Shown here one piece after another: positions 24,890-33,854 of a DNA stretch of 64,000 nucleotides (position 1 is its first letter; the number at the start of each line of letters is the position of its first letter). The notes beneath the pieces are model-generated. The model worked only from the letters and a program-made list of their open reading frames with translations, made no database searches and was not told the origin of the DNA. The position numbers and the translations under genes were made by a program. Where the stretch lies: NCBI GenBank assembly GCA_019752335.1, contig JAIEMJ010000005.1:62001-126000 (forward strand), written 5' to 3'. Origin of the DNA: Bryobacteraceae bacterium. Lineage in GTDB: Bacteria; Acidobacteriota; Terriglobia; Bryobacterales; Bryobacteraceae.

Positions 24890-27800
24890 TCCCGATGGTG
24901 GATTCCGGCGGAGGAGATCACTTGGCCTTGGCGAATGTCCCAGAGGAGCGAGCGATGGGTGTTTCGTTGCCAGTGCCTCGCTGTCCATTCGGCGAAGGGA
25001 GTGTACCAGAGGTCGAGGTCGGGCTGAAGGGCGTAGATTTCGCCGATCGGGAATCGCTCCAATAGTTCCGCGCGGTGCCGCTGCCAGAACTCGGCGAGAT
25101 CGGGAAGAAGGAAAGGCAACACGCCGAGGGGCCGGTAGCGCCGGTCTTCGCGCCACAGCGGGAATTCACGCCTCAATCGGCCCAGCGGGATAGCCGTCAT
25201 GGGGAAGCAGAGGTCGTAGCCGTAGGCAGCGAGTTGCGGCGGATTCGCGCCTGCCGGTTCAGCGAACTGGACGGCCTGGCCCTTCAGATCGAACGCAAAT
25301 GCGGCGGGGCAGGTGAGGCAGGCGTCCCCGATCCTACCTGTATTGCCGTGGACATTAAGGGCATGCCAACTTCGGTCGAGACTTGGGCCGTAGCCCTCTT
25401 GCAACTCGCTGGTCCGAAGCAGAATGCTTTGTTGCAACGATACCGGAGGGAGAGGCGATCCTCGGAAGAGCATGAGGATTTTTTCGAAAGGATTGAAGGC
25501 TAGCTCAACGGCAAGTGTGCACGCCACGGCGCGGTCGATTTCGCGGGCACGGTCGTAATCGTCGTCGAGGTCTCGGGCGTGATCACGGGCGAGTTCCAGC
25601 TTGCGAGCGCCGTCGAGGTCCCGAGCGACTCCACTTGAGTGGGTGCGTCTAATATCGAGGGTCAAATCCTCGCGGAGTGCAGCCACCCTGCCGGACAGAG
25701 GCAAACTGCCCCCCGGGGTAATCGACATCGCCTGTGCTAAGAGGGTGCGCTGTTCGGGACGCCATCGATTTCCTAGCCACTTGGCATCCCCCGTCTCGGC
25801 GAGTTGCCGAGCGAGGCGGCTCCAGAGCGCTCGTTCCGCCGGTAGCTCTGCAGGAAGCGGCCTGACTTGGCTCCGATCCGCTGTCAGAGTCGGCGCAGCT
25901 TGGCCCCGGTAGTCAATCCAGATTCGCCAGCCCACTCCTGGGGCAATCGCAATCCGATGATCTAACTCTTTCATATCTTCGACGCGCATGCTCTGAACCA
26001 GCATTAGCGGACGCTCACGTTGTATTGGCAACTGCGCTTCCACTAAGGCGTCAAGTTCCCAAGCGCGGATCCTCATCCCGGGATCCTCCGGAAACCAGAA
26101 GCGAACTCTGGTGCCGGTTTCGACGTCGATCCAATCATGTAATCCCCAACGGGGCGCATCAATGCAATCCGCCGGATATTCCCGCTCGGCGATCTTCTCG
26201 CGCAACGACTCTACTTTTATGGGGGCTAAATGATCGATGTGAAAGCGATGATCGAGGGTCCAAGGCTCACCCACCGGGGGCAGAATTTGCAGCGGATACT
26301 TGGGCCAGACGACGTGTTCACCCGCCACCAGAGCGGGGTCGAGATCGTCGGTACGTTCGATGGGTTCTGCGGTGCCGTAGTCGAAGAGGAGGCGCAGGCG
26401 CTCCCAACAGTCTTCCCGATCATGTACCAATCGGACAGGCTTGCCGAGCAATTCCGGTTTCAGCCAGAGCGTGATCTCGGTGCCTTGCTCCGTGCGGGTG
26501 CCCTGGCGAGTCCAGAAGAGGCTGCCGGGTCCGGAGATCTCCAGATCGAGAGCCTGGTTGCCGCCGGCATGAGTCTTAACGGTGACGCGGTCGGCAATCA
26601 TGAAGCAGGAGAGAACGCCGATGCCGAACTTCGAAATTGGCGTCGCCAGCAAGCCATGCCGGCGCAGCTCTTCCTGTTCAGCGCGAAACTCGGGGCTGCG
26701 GTAGAAGCTCTTCCCGATGCGGGTGAAGTAGCGGGAGATAGCGTCTTCGGTCATGCCGACGCCGTTGTCGGCCACCGTAATGAACTGGCGCCCGTCCTTC
26801 TCACCCCAACTGAGACGGACTTCGAAGGGTTGCTCAGGCCGGCCGGCTACCTTGAAGCTGCCCGGTGTGAGGGAGAACCCATCCACGGGCATGGCAGGCT
26901 TACCTCCTTTCTCCTGCAACTGGAGGCGAAGATCCCGCAGTTCGACGGCATCGAGAGCGTTTTGAAGAAGCTCCCGAATGCAGAGGCTCGGGTTGCCGTA
27001 GAGTGACTCGCCCATCAGGAGTTGTATGATCTCCTGCTGATCGAGCTGAAAGGTCCAGTCTTGATAGACGTAGCCCTTCTGTGTAATCTTCGGATCGGCC
27101 ACGGTGCTCAGGCGGAGAGCGCGTGAGAATGCGGGCCATTGGCGGATCTCTTCATGGCAAGCGGCAAGTTCTTCCTGGATCTGCCGAACAAAGTGGCGAA
27201 CGCTCTTTTCAACGGCTGGGTGAAAGCAATCAGTAGCTTCGTAGGTGAGACGATCCGATTTGGCGGACCATTTAATGTTCGTAATAGCGAGATGCTTGCG
27301 CCATTCTTCCTGGCTGCGTTGCTCAAACTCGCTGGCGAAGTCGTCTTCGAGGCCGAGGTGATGAAAGAGAATGGCGGGGGTGCGGCTACGGTCGAAGTCG
27401 AGAATATCGGCGAGTCGGAGGAGCACGCCGACCCAGAGATGGTGGAGCTCCTGTTGATCGACGCCCGGCGTATTGCCTTGGCATTGTTCGCGGAGCCAAC
27501 GGACCGGTTGATTGTGGCTAACAGCGGTCTGGATGAGCTTGTCGCGAAGATCGACGCCTTTGTAATTCAGGTCGTTCGCGTTGGGCAGGATCGCGGCGAG
27601 GCGGGCCCGCATGCGCCCAACGCGTGCGTCTGCGGCGTGGGTACGGCGCAGGAACTCGACGCGGAGATGTTCTTCCAACTTTTCGGCGCGGTGGGTGTCG
27701 CCGCGTCGGGTTAGGCTCTCGATTTCCAGACGGAGGTCGAGGAAGCCATCTCTGAATTTGCGGTAATCGAGATCGTGGGGCAGGGCTTCGGCTTCCGCTT

Positions 27801-28095
27801 TGCCGAGGGTCATACCGAGGTCGTGGACGTACGCGGCCATAAGAGCGAGAGCGCATTCGACGGGACTCATCTGAGCGACGCCCTGCTCGCCGAGGAGAGC
27901 TTCCATCCAGGCGATGACGTTCAAAATATGGGTGCGGTCATGCAGCGTGTAAAGCGGCATGTCCTTGGTGACGGTGGCGAGGATGGCCTCGGCGCCTTCA
28001 GCGGTTTTGGCAACCATGGCAGCGAGCATCGGTTCGTCCTTTACGCAACCGTAGAGGGTGCTGGCCTGATAGGTCAAGAGTTTTCGGGGGATCAT
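24829..28095 (-). CDS. HD domain plus HSP90-like ATPase protein, candidate conflict/defence gene
   Basis: A 1088-residue soluble protein. Residues about 40-240 form an HD phosphohydrolase-like domain: His52 and His56 (YTLHDRTHILNV), His91-Asp92 (AYVHDLGMT) and the late motif LLRLADILDFDR (225-236). Residues about 345-520 form a GHKL/HSP90-type ATPase: IRELLQNALDAVELRD (N box, 373-388), VADNGVGMTEDAISRYFTRI (G1, 441-460) and SKFGIGVLSCFMI (G2, 488-500). All ATP-binding residues look intact. About 570 C-terminal residues have no recognised domain. HD-HSP90 fusions occur in predicted NTP-dependent conflict systems; a defence role is inference from that and from the adjoining toxin-antitoxin genes. 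No membrane segment is seen. The gene stands alone on its strand. Confidence 0.8.
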   Translation of the reverse strand: MIPRKLLTYQASTLYGCVKDEPMLAAMVAKTAEGAEAILATVTKDMPLYTLHDRTHILNVIAWMEALLGEQGVAQMSPVECALALMAAYVHDLGMTLGKAEAEALPHDLDYRKFRDGFLDLRLEIESLTRRGDTHRAEKLEEHLRVEFLRRTHAADARVGRMRARLAAILPNANDLNYKGVDLRDKLIQTAVSHNQPVRWLREQCQGNTPGVDQQELHHLWVGVLLRLADILDFDRSRTPAILFHHLGLEDDFASEFEQRSQEEWRKHLAITNIKWSAKSDRLTYEATDCFHPAVEKSVRHFVRQIQEELAACHEEIRQWPAFSRALRLSTVADPKITQKGYVYQDWTFQLDQQEIIQLLMGESLYGNPSLCIRELLQNALDAVELRDLRLQLQEKGGKPAMPVDGFSLTPGSFKVAGRPEQPFEVRLSWGEKDGRQFITVADNGVGMTEDAISRYFTRIGKSFYRSPEFRAEQEELRRHGLLATPISKFGIGVLSCFMIADRVTVKTHAGGNQALDLEISGPGSLFWTRQGTRTEQGTEITLWLKPELLGKPVRLVHDREDCWERLRLLFDYGTAEPIERTDDLDPALVAGEHVVWPKYPLQILPPVGEPWTLDHRFHIDHLAPIKVESLREKIAEREYPADCIDAPRWGLHDWIDVETGTRVRFWFPEDPGMRIRAWELDALVEAQLPIQRERPLMLVQSMRVEDMKELDHRIAIAPGVGWRIWIDYRGQAAPTLTADRSQVRPLPAELPAERALWSRLARQLAETGDAKWLGNRWRPEQRTLLAQAMSITPGGSLPLSGRVAALREDLTLDIRRTHSSGVARDLDGARKLELARDHARDLDDDYDRAREIDRAVACTLAVELAFNPFEKILMLFRGSPLPPVSLQQSILLRTSELQEGYGPSLDRSWHALNVHGNTGRIGDACLTCPAAFAFDLKGQAVQFAEPAGANPPQLAAYGYDLCFPMTAIPLGRLRREFPLWREDRRYRPLGVLPFLLPDLAEFWQRHRAELLERFPIGEIYALQPDLDLWYTPFAEWTARHWQRNTHRSLLWDIRQGQVISSAGIHHRDYLTKIGQPFTAFGDEVTGP

Positions 28096-28180
28096 CTCTG
28101 TCGCTCAGTGTAACTCAGAGGACACAACTTCCTGCCTTCGAGGATGGCGGGCACTGGGTTCAACACCCAAGGATGGTAGC

Positions 28181-30121
28181 CTACTTCTGCTTCGCCAAAA
28201 TTGCCGCCAGGGCCTTCAGCCGGTCCCCGTCCGCCGCTGACTTCGCCGATGCAGCGGCCTTTTCGAGCTTGCTGGCGAAGCTCTTCAGTCCGCTGGGCTC
28301 GGGCTTGCCCATCGCCGCCGTCAACTCGGCTCGGGTCTTTGCTGGCAGCGACGTGCCGCGGGCTAGCTGGTCCACGTAGGCACGCGCGACGATCAGGTTC
28401 GACGGCCATTCCACCTTGGGCTGGTTCTGCACGTTCAGATAGTCGAAGTGGACTTGGTTCGAGGCGTCGATTTCGTTCTGCGTCAGGAATTTGTTCGGCA
28501 CCAGACGGAACACATCGACGCCGCGGGCGATTTCGGCGCCGTAGATGTAGCCGTTATACCAATAGGTGGACCACTGCCCGCCCATGGCTCGCTTCTCGCC
28601 GTTGACCGGACCGCGGTCGAAGTAGGCGATCTCGAAGGGATGGGCGGCGTCGGTAAAGTCCACGACGCTGATGCCGCCCTGATACCAGGCCTGCACCAGG
28701 ATGTCGCGCCCGGGAATTGGCACGATGGAGCCGTTGTGGGCCACGCAGTTCTCGTACTCGGTTTGCGGTGCGGGCATCTTGTAATACGACGCGAGGGTCA
28801 ACTTCCGATTGGCTAGCGTGAAGATGGCGTCGGCGCCCCAACTCATGGGGTCGCTCTCGCGGCAGCGCGGTTGGGAGCCGCCACCCCACTCGTCGGTAAA
28901 CAGGACCTTGGTGCCCGCGTTGTTGAAGTTGGCGGAGTGCCAGTAGGCGTAGTTCGGATCGCTGACGGCGGCGATGCGAACGGGGGCAATCGGGTTCGAG
29001 ATATCGAGCAGAATGCCGTTGCCACTGCACGCGCCGGCGGCGAGTCCGGCGGAGGCGAAGATCGTAATGTCGTGGCACTGGTTCGTCTCCGACATCTTCT
29101 GCGTGCCTTCGCCGCTGGTGCCGCCTTTGTTCAGGCCGTTCAGCGCGCCGGTCTGCGTGTCGGTAAAGATGCGCGGGCTCGACACGATCTTGGCCAACTC
29201 TGGATGCGCGAGCGGTACCTGGATGATGTCGATGCGGAAGAGCGCCGTCTCCGGGTTCTTATCGGGCTGGCCGGCCGAGCAGCCGGGCAACTCCTCGCCC
29301 TGCCGGACCTGGCTGGTGCCGGAGATGTAGACGTAGACGTTCTCCTTATCCTTCGGGTCAACCAGCAGCGAATGGGTGTGCGACCCACGGCAGCTCTGCA
29401 CGGCCGCCACTTGCTTGGGATGCGCGATATCGGAGATGTCGAAGATGCGGACGCCGCGAAAGCGCTCCGGGCTGGGCGGCGGCAAGGGGCGCTGCCGGCG
29501 ACCGCCGGGAACTGGAGGCGGAGGTGGTGGCGGAACGTAGCCGGCGGGCAGCGGGATGCCGCCCGTACCGCAGTCGAGGCGGCCGTTCATCGCTTCGGCC
29601 GACATAAAGAGCAGGTTCCCGTAGATCGAGACGTCGCCCTGGCCGCCGGGACACAGAAGCGACGTGATGATCTTCACCTTGCGCGGGTTGTCGATGTCGT
29701 AGAGGTTGATGCCGTTGTAGTTGCCGACGATGAGATGATTGCCGCTGAAGGCCAAGTCCGAGTTGGTGGAGCCATAGGCATTAGGCGCGGCCTGCGGCAA
29801 GCGCGCCGCGGGGTCTGGACTGTCGTTCGGCGGCGGCGCCGGCGCGGGCCCGGGAGTGACGACGACATCGCCCGGAGCAAAACCGGAAGGCTTCGGCAGC
29901 GAGGCCAAACGTTCGAGGCCAAAGGCGGCTTCTCCGGCATCATACAGCCCAGCCTTCAAGCCGACCCGTGGATCGTCCTGGCCGGAGCGCGGGTTGGTGC
30001 TGACGCCAGTGTCAATCACCTTCGGCGGAACGGGAGCCTTCTTGGGCGCGGGGGCCGGGCTCTGCGCCGAAACGGCGATCAGGCCAACCGCGAGGGCGAG
30101 TACAGAGGGAACGGTCTTCAT
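28181..30121 (-). CDS. Secreted LVIVD-repeat beta-propeller protein
   Basis: A 646-residue exported protein. The signal peptide (MKTVPSVLALAVGLIAVSA) is followed by a Pro-rich linker and then LVIVD-type propeller blades (SDLAFSGNHLIVGNYNGINL, DVSIYGNLLFMSAE, VRIFDISDIAHPKQVAAV, ISVVDFTDAAHPFEIAYF). A second Pro-rich insertion (PPPPPPPVPGGRR) splits two blades. The last 120 residues are helical and Ala/Lys-rich. Its ATG overlaps the DUF305 gene stop by 4 nt, and that gene in turn overlaps the ABC exporter gene, so the three form one operon. LVIVD proteins are usually surface or periplasmic and often found with DUF305 proteins in metal-related contexts; function unproven. Confidence 0.82.
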   Translation of the reverse strand: MKTVPSVLALAVGLIAVSAQSPAPAPKKAPVPPKVIDTGVSTNPRSGQDDPRVGLKAGLYDAGEAAFGLERLASLPKPSGFAPGDVVVTPGPAPAPPPNDSPDPAARLPQAAPNAYGSTNSDLAFSGNHLIVGNYNGINLYDIDNPRKVKIITSLLCPGGQGDVSIYGNLLFMSAEAMNGRLDCGTGGIPLPAGYVPPPPPPPVPGGRRQRPLPPPSPERFRGVRIFDISDIAHPKQVAAVQSCRGSHTHSLLVDPKDKENVYVYISGTSQVRQGEELPGCSAGQPDKNPETALFRIDIIQVPLAHPELAKIVSSPRIFTDTQTGALNGLNKGGTSGEGTQKMSETNQCHDITIFASAGLAAGACSGNGILLDISNPIAPVRIAAVSDPNYAYWHSANFNNAGTKVLFTDEWGGGSQPRCRESDPMSWGADAIFTLANRKLTLASYYKMPAPQTEYENCVAHNGSIVPIPGRDILVQAWYQGGISVVDFTDAAHPFEIAYFDRGPVNGEKRAMGGQWSTYWYNGYIYGAEIARGVDVFRLVPNKFLTQNEIDASNQVHFDYLNVQNQPKVEWPSNLIVARAYVDQLARGTSLPAKTRAELTAAMGKPEPSGLKSFASKLEKAAASAKSAADGDRLKALAAILAKQK

Positions 30122-30780
30122 TTCTTATCCTTCCTGGTGATCTTCGCGAGCATGCTCTGCATGATCCGGATTTCGGCGCGTTGGGAATTGTCGATATCGG
30201 TGGCAAAGTCGAACAGCACGTTGTCCTGGCCTGCGCCGCTGGCGAACAAGTCGTCCACCATATCCACGGCGCCCGTGTGATGTTGAATCATGCCCGTGAG
30301 GAACAGCACATCGAAGGCGCGGCCGGAGGCCTTCGCCAGCACTTTCATCTGGTTGGGCGACAACATGCCGGGCATCACCGCGACGTCACCGGAGGCCATC
30401 TTCGACATGTCCATGCCCGGCGTGTGATGATGCATCATCGCGCCCATCTCGATCGATTGTCCGCGTTCCCGCAGCCACTGCTTCATCCCCTCGATTTCGT
30501 CGGCTTGCGAGAGCGTGATTCGTTCGCCCAGCGTCTTCAACGCCGCGTTCGCGCCGCGTTTGCGCAGCAGGTCCACCATCTCCACGGCCTGCGAGTGGTG
30601 GACGATCATGGCCTGCATGAACTCGATGTCGGGCTTGGCTGGTGGTGGAAGGGTAAAGGCCGCGCTGGCGAGCACTTTTCCGGGCTGGCCCGGCGGGCCT
30701 GGTTGTACGATCGTCTGGGCCAGGACGAGCGGGCACAGAAGCGCCGCGCCGATCAGACCACCACGAAAACCTATGGGCAT
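30118..30780 (-). CDS. DUF305-domain exported histidine-rich protein
   Basis: A 220-residue protein with a signal-like N-terminus (FRGGLIGAALLCPLVLAQ) and two DUF305 ferritin-like modules. Each carries a paired-His motif, MIVHHSQAVEMVDLL (near residue 58) and MIQHHTGAVDMVDDL (near 163). Between them is a Met/His-rich stretch (MGAMMHHHTPGMDMSKM) of the kind that binds copper or silver. Its start codon shares one base with the stop of the upstream ABC exporter gene (TAATG). A periplasmic metal-binding role is the likely reading. Confidence 0.85.
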   Translation of the reverse strand: MPIGFRGGLIGAALLCPLVLAQTIVQPGPPGQPGKVLASAAFTLPPPAKPDIEFMQAMIVHHSQAVEMVDLLRKRGANAALKTLGERITLSQADEIEGMKQWLRERGQSIEMGAMMHHHTPGMDMSKMASGDVAVMPGMLSPNQMKVLAKASGRAFDVLFLTGMIQHHTGAVDMVDDLFASGAGQDNVLFDFATDIDNSQRAEIRIMQSMLAKITRKDKK

Positions 30781-32585
30781 TACGCCGCCTCCTGCTCCTG
30801 ATATTGCAATTGGTACAACCGCGTATAGAGACCATCCAAGGCTAGCAATTCCTGGTGGGTTCCGCTCTCACGCAGTTGCCCCTTGTGCATCACCAGAATC
30901 CGGTCCGCGCGCTGGATGGTCGAGAGGCGGTGGGCGATGACGATGGAGGTGCGGCCGGTGACGAGACGGTCCAAGGCTTCGCGAATGCGCAACTCGGTCT
31001 CGGTATCTACGCTGGACGTCGCTTCGTCCAGAATCAGGTAGCGCGGCTGACGCGCCAGGGCTCGGGCGAAGCCCACCAGTTGCTTCTGGCCGGTGGAGAG
31101 GCCCAGGCCGCGCTCGCGCACCGCGTAGTCGAAGCGGGTGGGCAGCGTATTCACAAAGTCGAGCAGGTTCACTTCGCGGGCGGCCTTCTCGAGGTCCTCG
31201 GCGGTCAGGCTGTCGTCACCCAGACGGATATTCTCGCCGATGGTGCCGGTGAAGAGGAACGGATCCTGCAAGACGACGCCGAAGTGGCGGCGCAGGTCGA
31301 GCGGGTCGAAGTCGCGCAGATCGATGCCGCCGATGCGGATGTGGCCGCGCTGGATGTCGTAGTAGCGCAGCAGCAGACTGATGATCGTCGTCTTCCCCGC
31401 CCCGGTATGGCCGATGGCGGCCACGGTCTGGCCGGGCTCAATCCGGAAGCTCAAGTCCCGCAGGACCCAGTCCTCACCCTGGTAGGCGAACCAGACCTGA
31501 TCGAATTCAATCGCGGCCGCTTCCCGCGGAAAGGGCTTCGGCGACGCGGGGGCCACGATCAGGGCCGGCGTATCCAGTAGCTTAAAGACGCGGTCCGACG
31601 CCGTCATCGCCGCTTGCAGGATGTTGTACTTCTCGCTCAGGTCGGCGATGGGGCGGAAAAAACGGAAGCCGTATTGGATGAAGGCCAGCAGCACGCCGAG
31701 CGAGAGTGACTGGTCATGCACGCGGACCGCGCCGTAACTCAACAGGCCGGCGAGGGCCAGCATCGTCAGTAGTTCGGTGATCGGATAGAACCAGCCATAG
31801 GCGTGGATGCCTTCCTTAAAGGCGTCCATGTGCTCCTGGTTGATGCGGAGGAAGTCCTCGCGCGCGCGGGCCTCCCGGTTGTAGAGTTGCAACACCGCCA
31901 CTCCGTTCACGTGCTCCTGAATGTAGGCGTTGATCTTGGCCACGCAGATGCGCGTCTTCTGGTAGGCGAGCGTGACGGCGCGGCGGAAGGCGCCGGTGGT
32001 GAGCACGACGAAGGGCATCACGGCCAGCATGATCCACGTGAGGCCAGCATTCATGCGAAACATGGTGACGATGATGAAAATCAGGACGACCAGATCCGCC
32101 AGAATGGTAACGACGCCTGAGGTGTAGAGCTCGTTCAAGGTATCGACGTCGCTGGTCACCCGCGTCACCAGGCGTCCCACGGGATTCTTGTCGTAGTAGG
32201 CGATGTCCAGGCGTTGCAGGTGCGTCATCACTTCGCGCCGCAGGTCGAACATAGCGTGCTGGCCGGTGCGCTGCATCAGGAGCGTTTGGCCGAACTCAGC
32301 CAAGGTGGTGAGCACGATCGCCGCGAGGTAAATGGCCAGGATCAGGTAGATGCCGGAGAGAGGGTCGGCGGGCAGCCATCCGTTGAACGGCGCCGCGCAC
32401 GCGCCTTTGGTGAGGTAGCAATCGACGACGACTTTCGTGAGCAACGGCCCGGCGATCTGCAAGCCGGCGTGAATAAAGAGCAGCAGCAGCGCCCAGCCCA
32501 CCGTGCGGCGGTAAGGCAGCAGGTAGCGCACCAGGCGCTTGGCCAGGCGGCCGTCGTAGATTTTGTCCAATACTTCGTCTTGCAC
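30780..32585 (-). CDS. ABC exporter, fused permease and ATPase (MsbA/MDR type)
   Basis: A half-transporter of about 601 residues. The N-terminal six-helix ABC transmembrane domain (residues about 20-320) is followed by a nucleotide-binding domain with Walker A IGHTGAGKTTII, signature LSTGQKQL, Walker B RYLILDEATSSVD and the switch histidine in VIAHRLSTIQ. As a homodimer it would export a lipid or drug-like compound. The start is uncertain: GTG 32585 follows GGAAGGAG closely, while an in-frame ATG at 32627 overlaps the divergent alcohol dehydrogenase start and lacks a binding site. It is the first gene of the operon with DUF305 and LVIVD proteins. Confidence 0.88.
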   Translation of the reverse strand: MQDEVLDKIYDGRLAKRLVRYLLPYRRTVGWALLLLFIHAGLQIAGPLLTKVVVDCYLTKGACAAPFNGWLPADPLSGIYLILAIYLAAIVLTTLAEFGQTLLMQRTGQHAMFDLRREVMTHLQRLDIAYYDKNPVGRLVTRVTSDVDTLNELYTSGVVTILADLVVLIFIIVTMFRMNAGLTWIMLAVMPFVVLTTGAFRRAVTLAYQKTRICVAKINAYIQEHVNGVAVLQLYNREARAREDFLRINQEHMDAFKEGIHAYGWFYPITELLTMLALAGLLSYGAVRVHDQSLSLGVLLAFIQYGFRFFRPIADLSEKYNILQAAMTASDRVFKLLDTPALIVAPASPKPFPREAAAIEFDQVWFAYQGEDWVLRDLSFRIEPGQTVAAIGHTGAGKTTIISLLLRYYDIQRGHIRIGGIDLRDFDPLDLRRHFGVVLQDPFLFTGTIGENIRLGDDSLTAEDLEKAAREVNLLDFVNTLPTRFDYAVRERGLGLSTGQKQLVGFARALARQPRYLILDEATSSVDTETELRIREALDRLVTGRTSIVIAHRLSTIQRADRILVMHKGQLRESGTHQELLALDGLYTRLYQLQYQEQEAA

Positions 32586-32625
32586 GCTCCTTCCATTGTA
32601 AGTTTCGCTATCCTCGAAAAGGACC

Positions 32626-33741
32626 ATGAAATTGCATCGATTTTCCTTTCCCACCGCGATCGTCTTCGGGCCCGGCGCCGTCGCCGAACTGCCGGGCGAA
32701 TGCGAACGCCGCGGACTGAAACGGCCGCTCCTCGTCACCGACCGCGGACTCCGGCGCACCCCCGTCTTCGACCGCGTTCAGCAGTTGGCGCCGCACGCCG
32801 TCGTCTTTGACGCCGTCGACCCCAACCCCACCGAGCAGAACGTCATCGACGGCGTCGCCGCCTACCGCGCCGCCGGCTGCGATTCGATCATCGCGCTTGG
32901 CGGCGGTTCGCCGCTCGATGCCGGCAAGGCCATCCGCCTCAAGGTGACCCACCCGCGCCCCCTGGCCGAGTACGACGACCTGATCGGCGGCGACGCGCTG
33001 ATCACCAGCGACCTCCCGCCGCTGATCGCCCTGGCGACCACCTCCGGCACCGGCAGCGAAGTGGGCCGCTCCGCCGTGATCACGCTCGCGGCCACGAATC
33101 GGAAAACGGTAATCTTCAGCCCGCACCTGATCGCCGGCGTGGTGCTCAACGACCCGGAGTTGACGTTGGGCCTGCCCGCCAGCGTCACCGCCGGCACCGG
33201 CATGGACGCCTTGACACACAACTTCGAGGCTTACGTCGCCAAGGGCTACCATCCCATCTGCGACGGCATCGGGCTGGCCGGCGTGAAGCTTTGCGCGGAG
33301 CATCTGCCACGGCTGGCGCGCGATCCGCGGAACCTGGAGGCGCGCACCGGGATGATGATGGCCTCCATGATGGGCGCCATTGCCTTTCAGAAGGGCTTGG
33401 GCGCGACGCACTCGCTGGCTCATCCGCTGTCGTCGGAGTTCGCGATGCACCACGGGACGGCCAACGCGGTTCTGCTGCCTGCGGTGATCGACTTCAACTT
33501 CGATACGGTGGCAGGCCGGATGCACGAATTGGGAGAGGTACTGGGGGGACCCGACGCCGCGTCCGCGATCCGGCGGCTGAACGGTCTGCTGGGTATCGCC
33601 CCGCGCCTACGCGACTACGGGATCCCCAAGGAGGCGCTGGCGTCGCTGGCAGCGAAGGCCTTTGAGGATGGCTGCCACCAGTTGAACCCGCGTCCTTGCA
33701 CGGAAGCCGACCTCCGAGACCTCTATATGAATACTTGGTAA
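32626..33741 (+). CDS. Iron-containing alcohol dehydrogenase (type III)
   Basis: A 371-residue NAD(P)-dependent dehydrogenase of the iron-containing group. The N-terminal Rossmann-like half includes ALGGGSPLDAGKAIRL and ATTSGTGSEVGRSAVIT. The C-terminal helical half has the metal-ligand signatures AGTGMDALTHNFEAYV, FQKGLGATHSLAHPLS and FAMHHGTANAVLLP. It is cytoplasmic; the alcohol or aldehyde substrate is unknown. AAAAGGA lies only 2 nt before the ATG. A candidate terminator follows at 33788. Confidence 0.92.
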   Translation: MKLHRFSFPTAIVFGPGAVAELPGECERRGLKRPLLVTDRGLRRTPVFDRVQQLAPHAVVFDAVDPNPTEQNVIDGVAAYRAAGCDSIIALGGGSPLDAGKAIRLKVTHPRPLAEYDDLIGGDALITSDLPPLIALATTSGTGSEVGRSAVITLAATNRKTVIFSPHLIAGVVLNDPELTLGLPASVTAGTGMDALTHNFEAYVAKGYHPICDGIGLAGVKLCAEHLPRLARDPRNLEARTGMMMASMMGAIAFQKGLGATHSLAHPLSSEFAMHHGTANAVLLPAVIDFNFDTVAGRMHELGEVLGGPDAASAIRRLNGLLGIAPRLRDYGIPKEALASLAAKAFEDGCHQLNPRPCTEADLRDLYMNTW

Positions 33742-33787
33742 CAAAGATTGTGCTAGTTTAGAAGTTCGAGCGGTGGAGGAAAACCAT

Positions 33788-33835
33788 TTGCCCGGCCCGT
33801 TGCTCACCCGCAGCGAGCCGGGCAAAACTATTTTG
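33788..33835 (+). terminator. Hairpin after the alcohol dehydrogenase gene
   Basis: A 9-bp stem TTGCCCGGC / GCCGGGCAA encloses a second 5-bp stem (TTGCT / AGCGA) and is followed by AACTATTTTG. It is probably a terminator, although the T run is interrupted. It lies 46 nt past the stop codon, so a short independent RNA is not excluded. Confidence 0.5.
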
Positions 33836-33854
33836 AGGCTAAAGATCCCCCCAT

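Noticed and set aside
28140-28175. Possible tRNA fragment (GGGTTCAACACCC looks like a T arm)
   Set aside because: Neither an acceptor stem nor D or anticodon arms can be formed around it.
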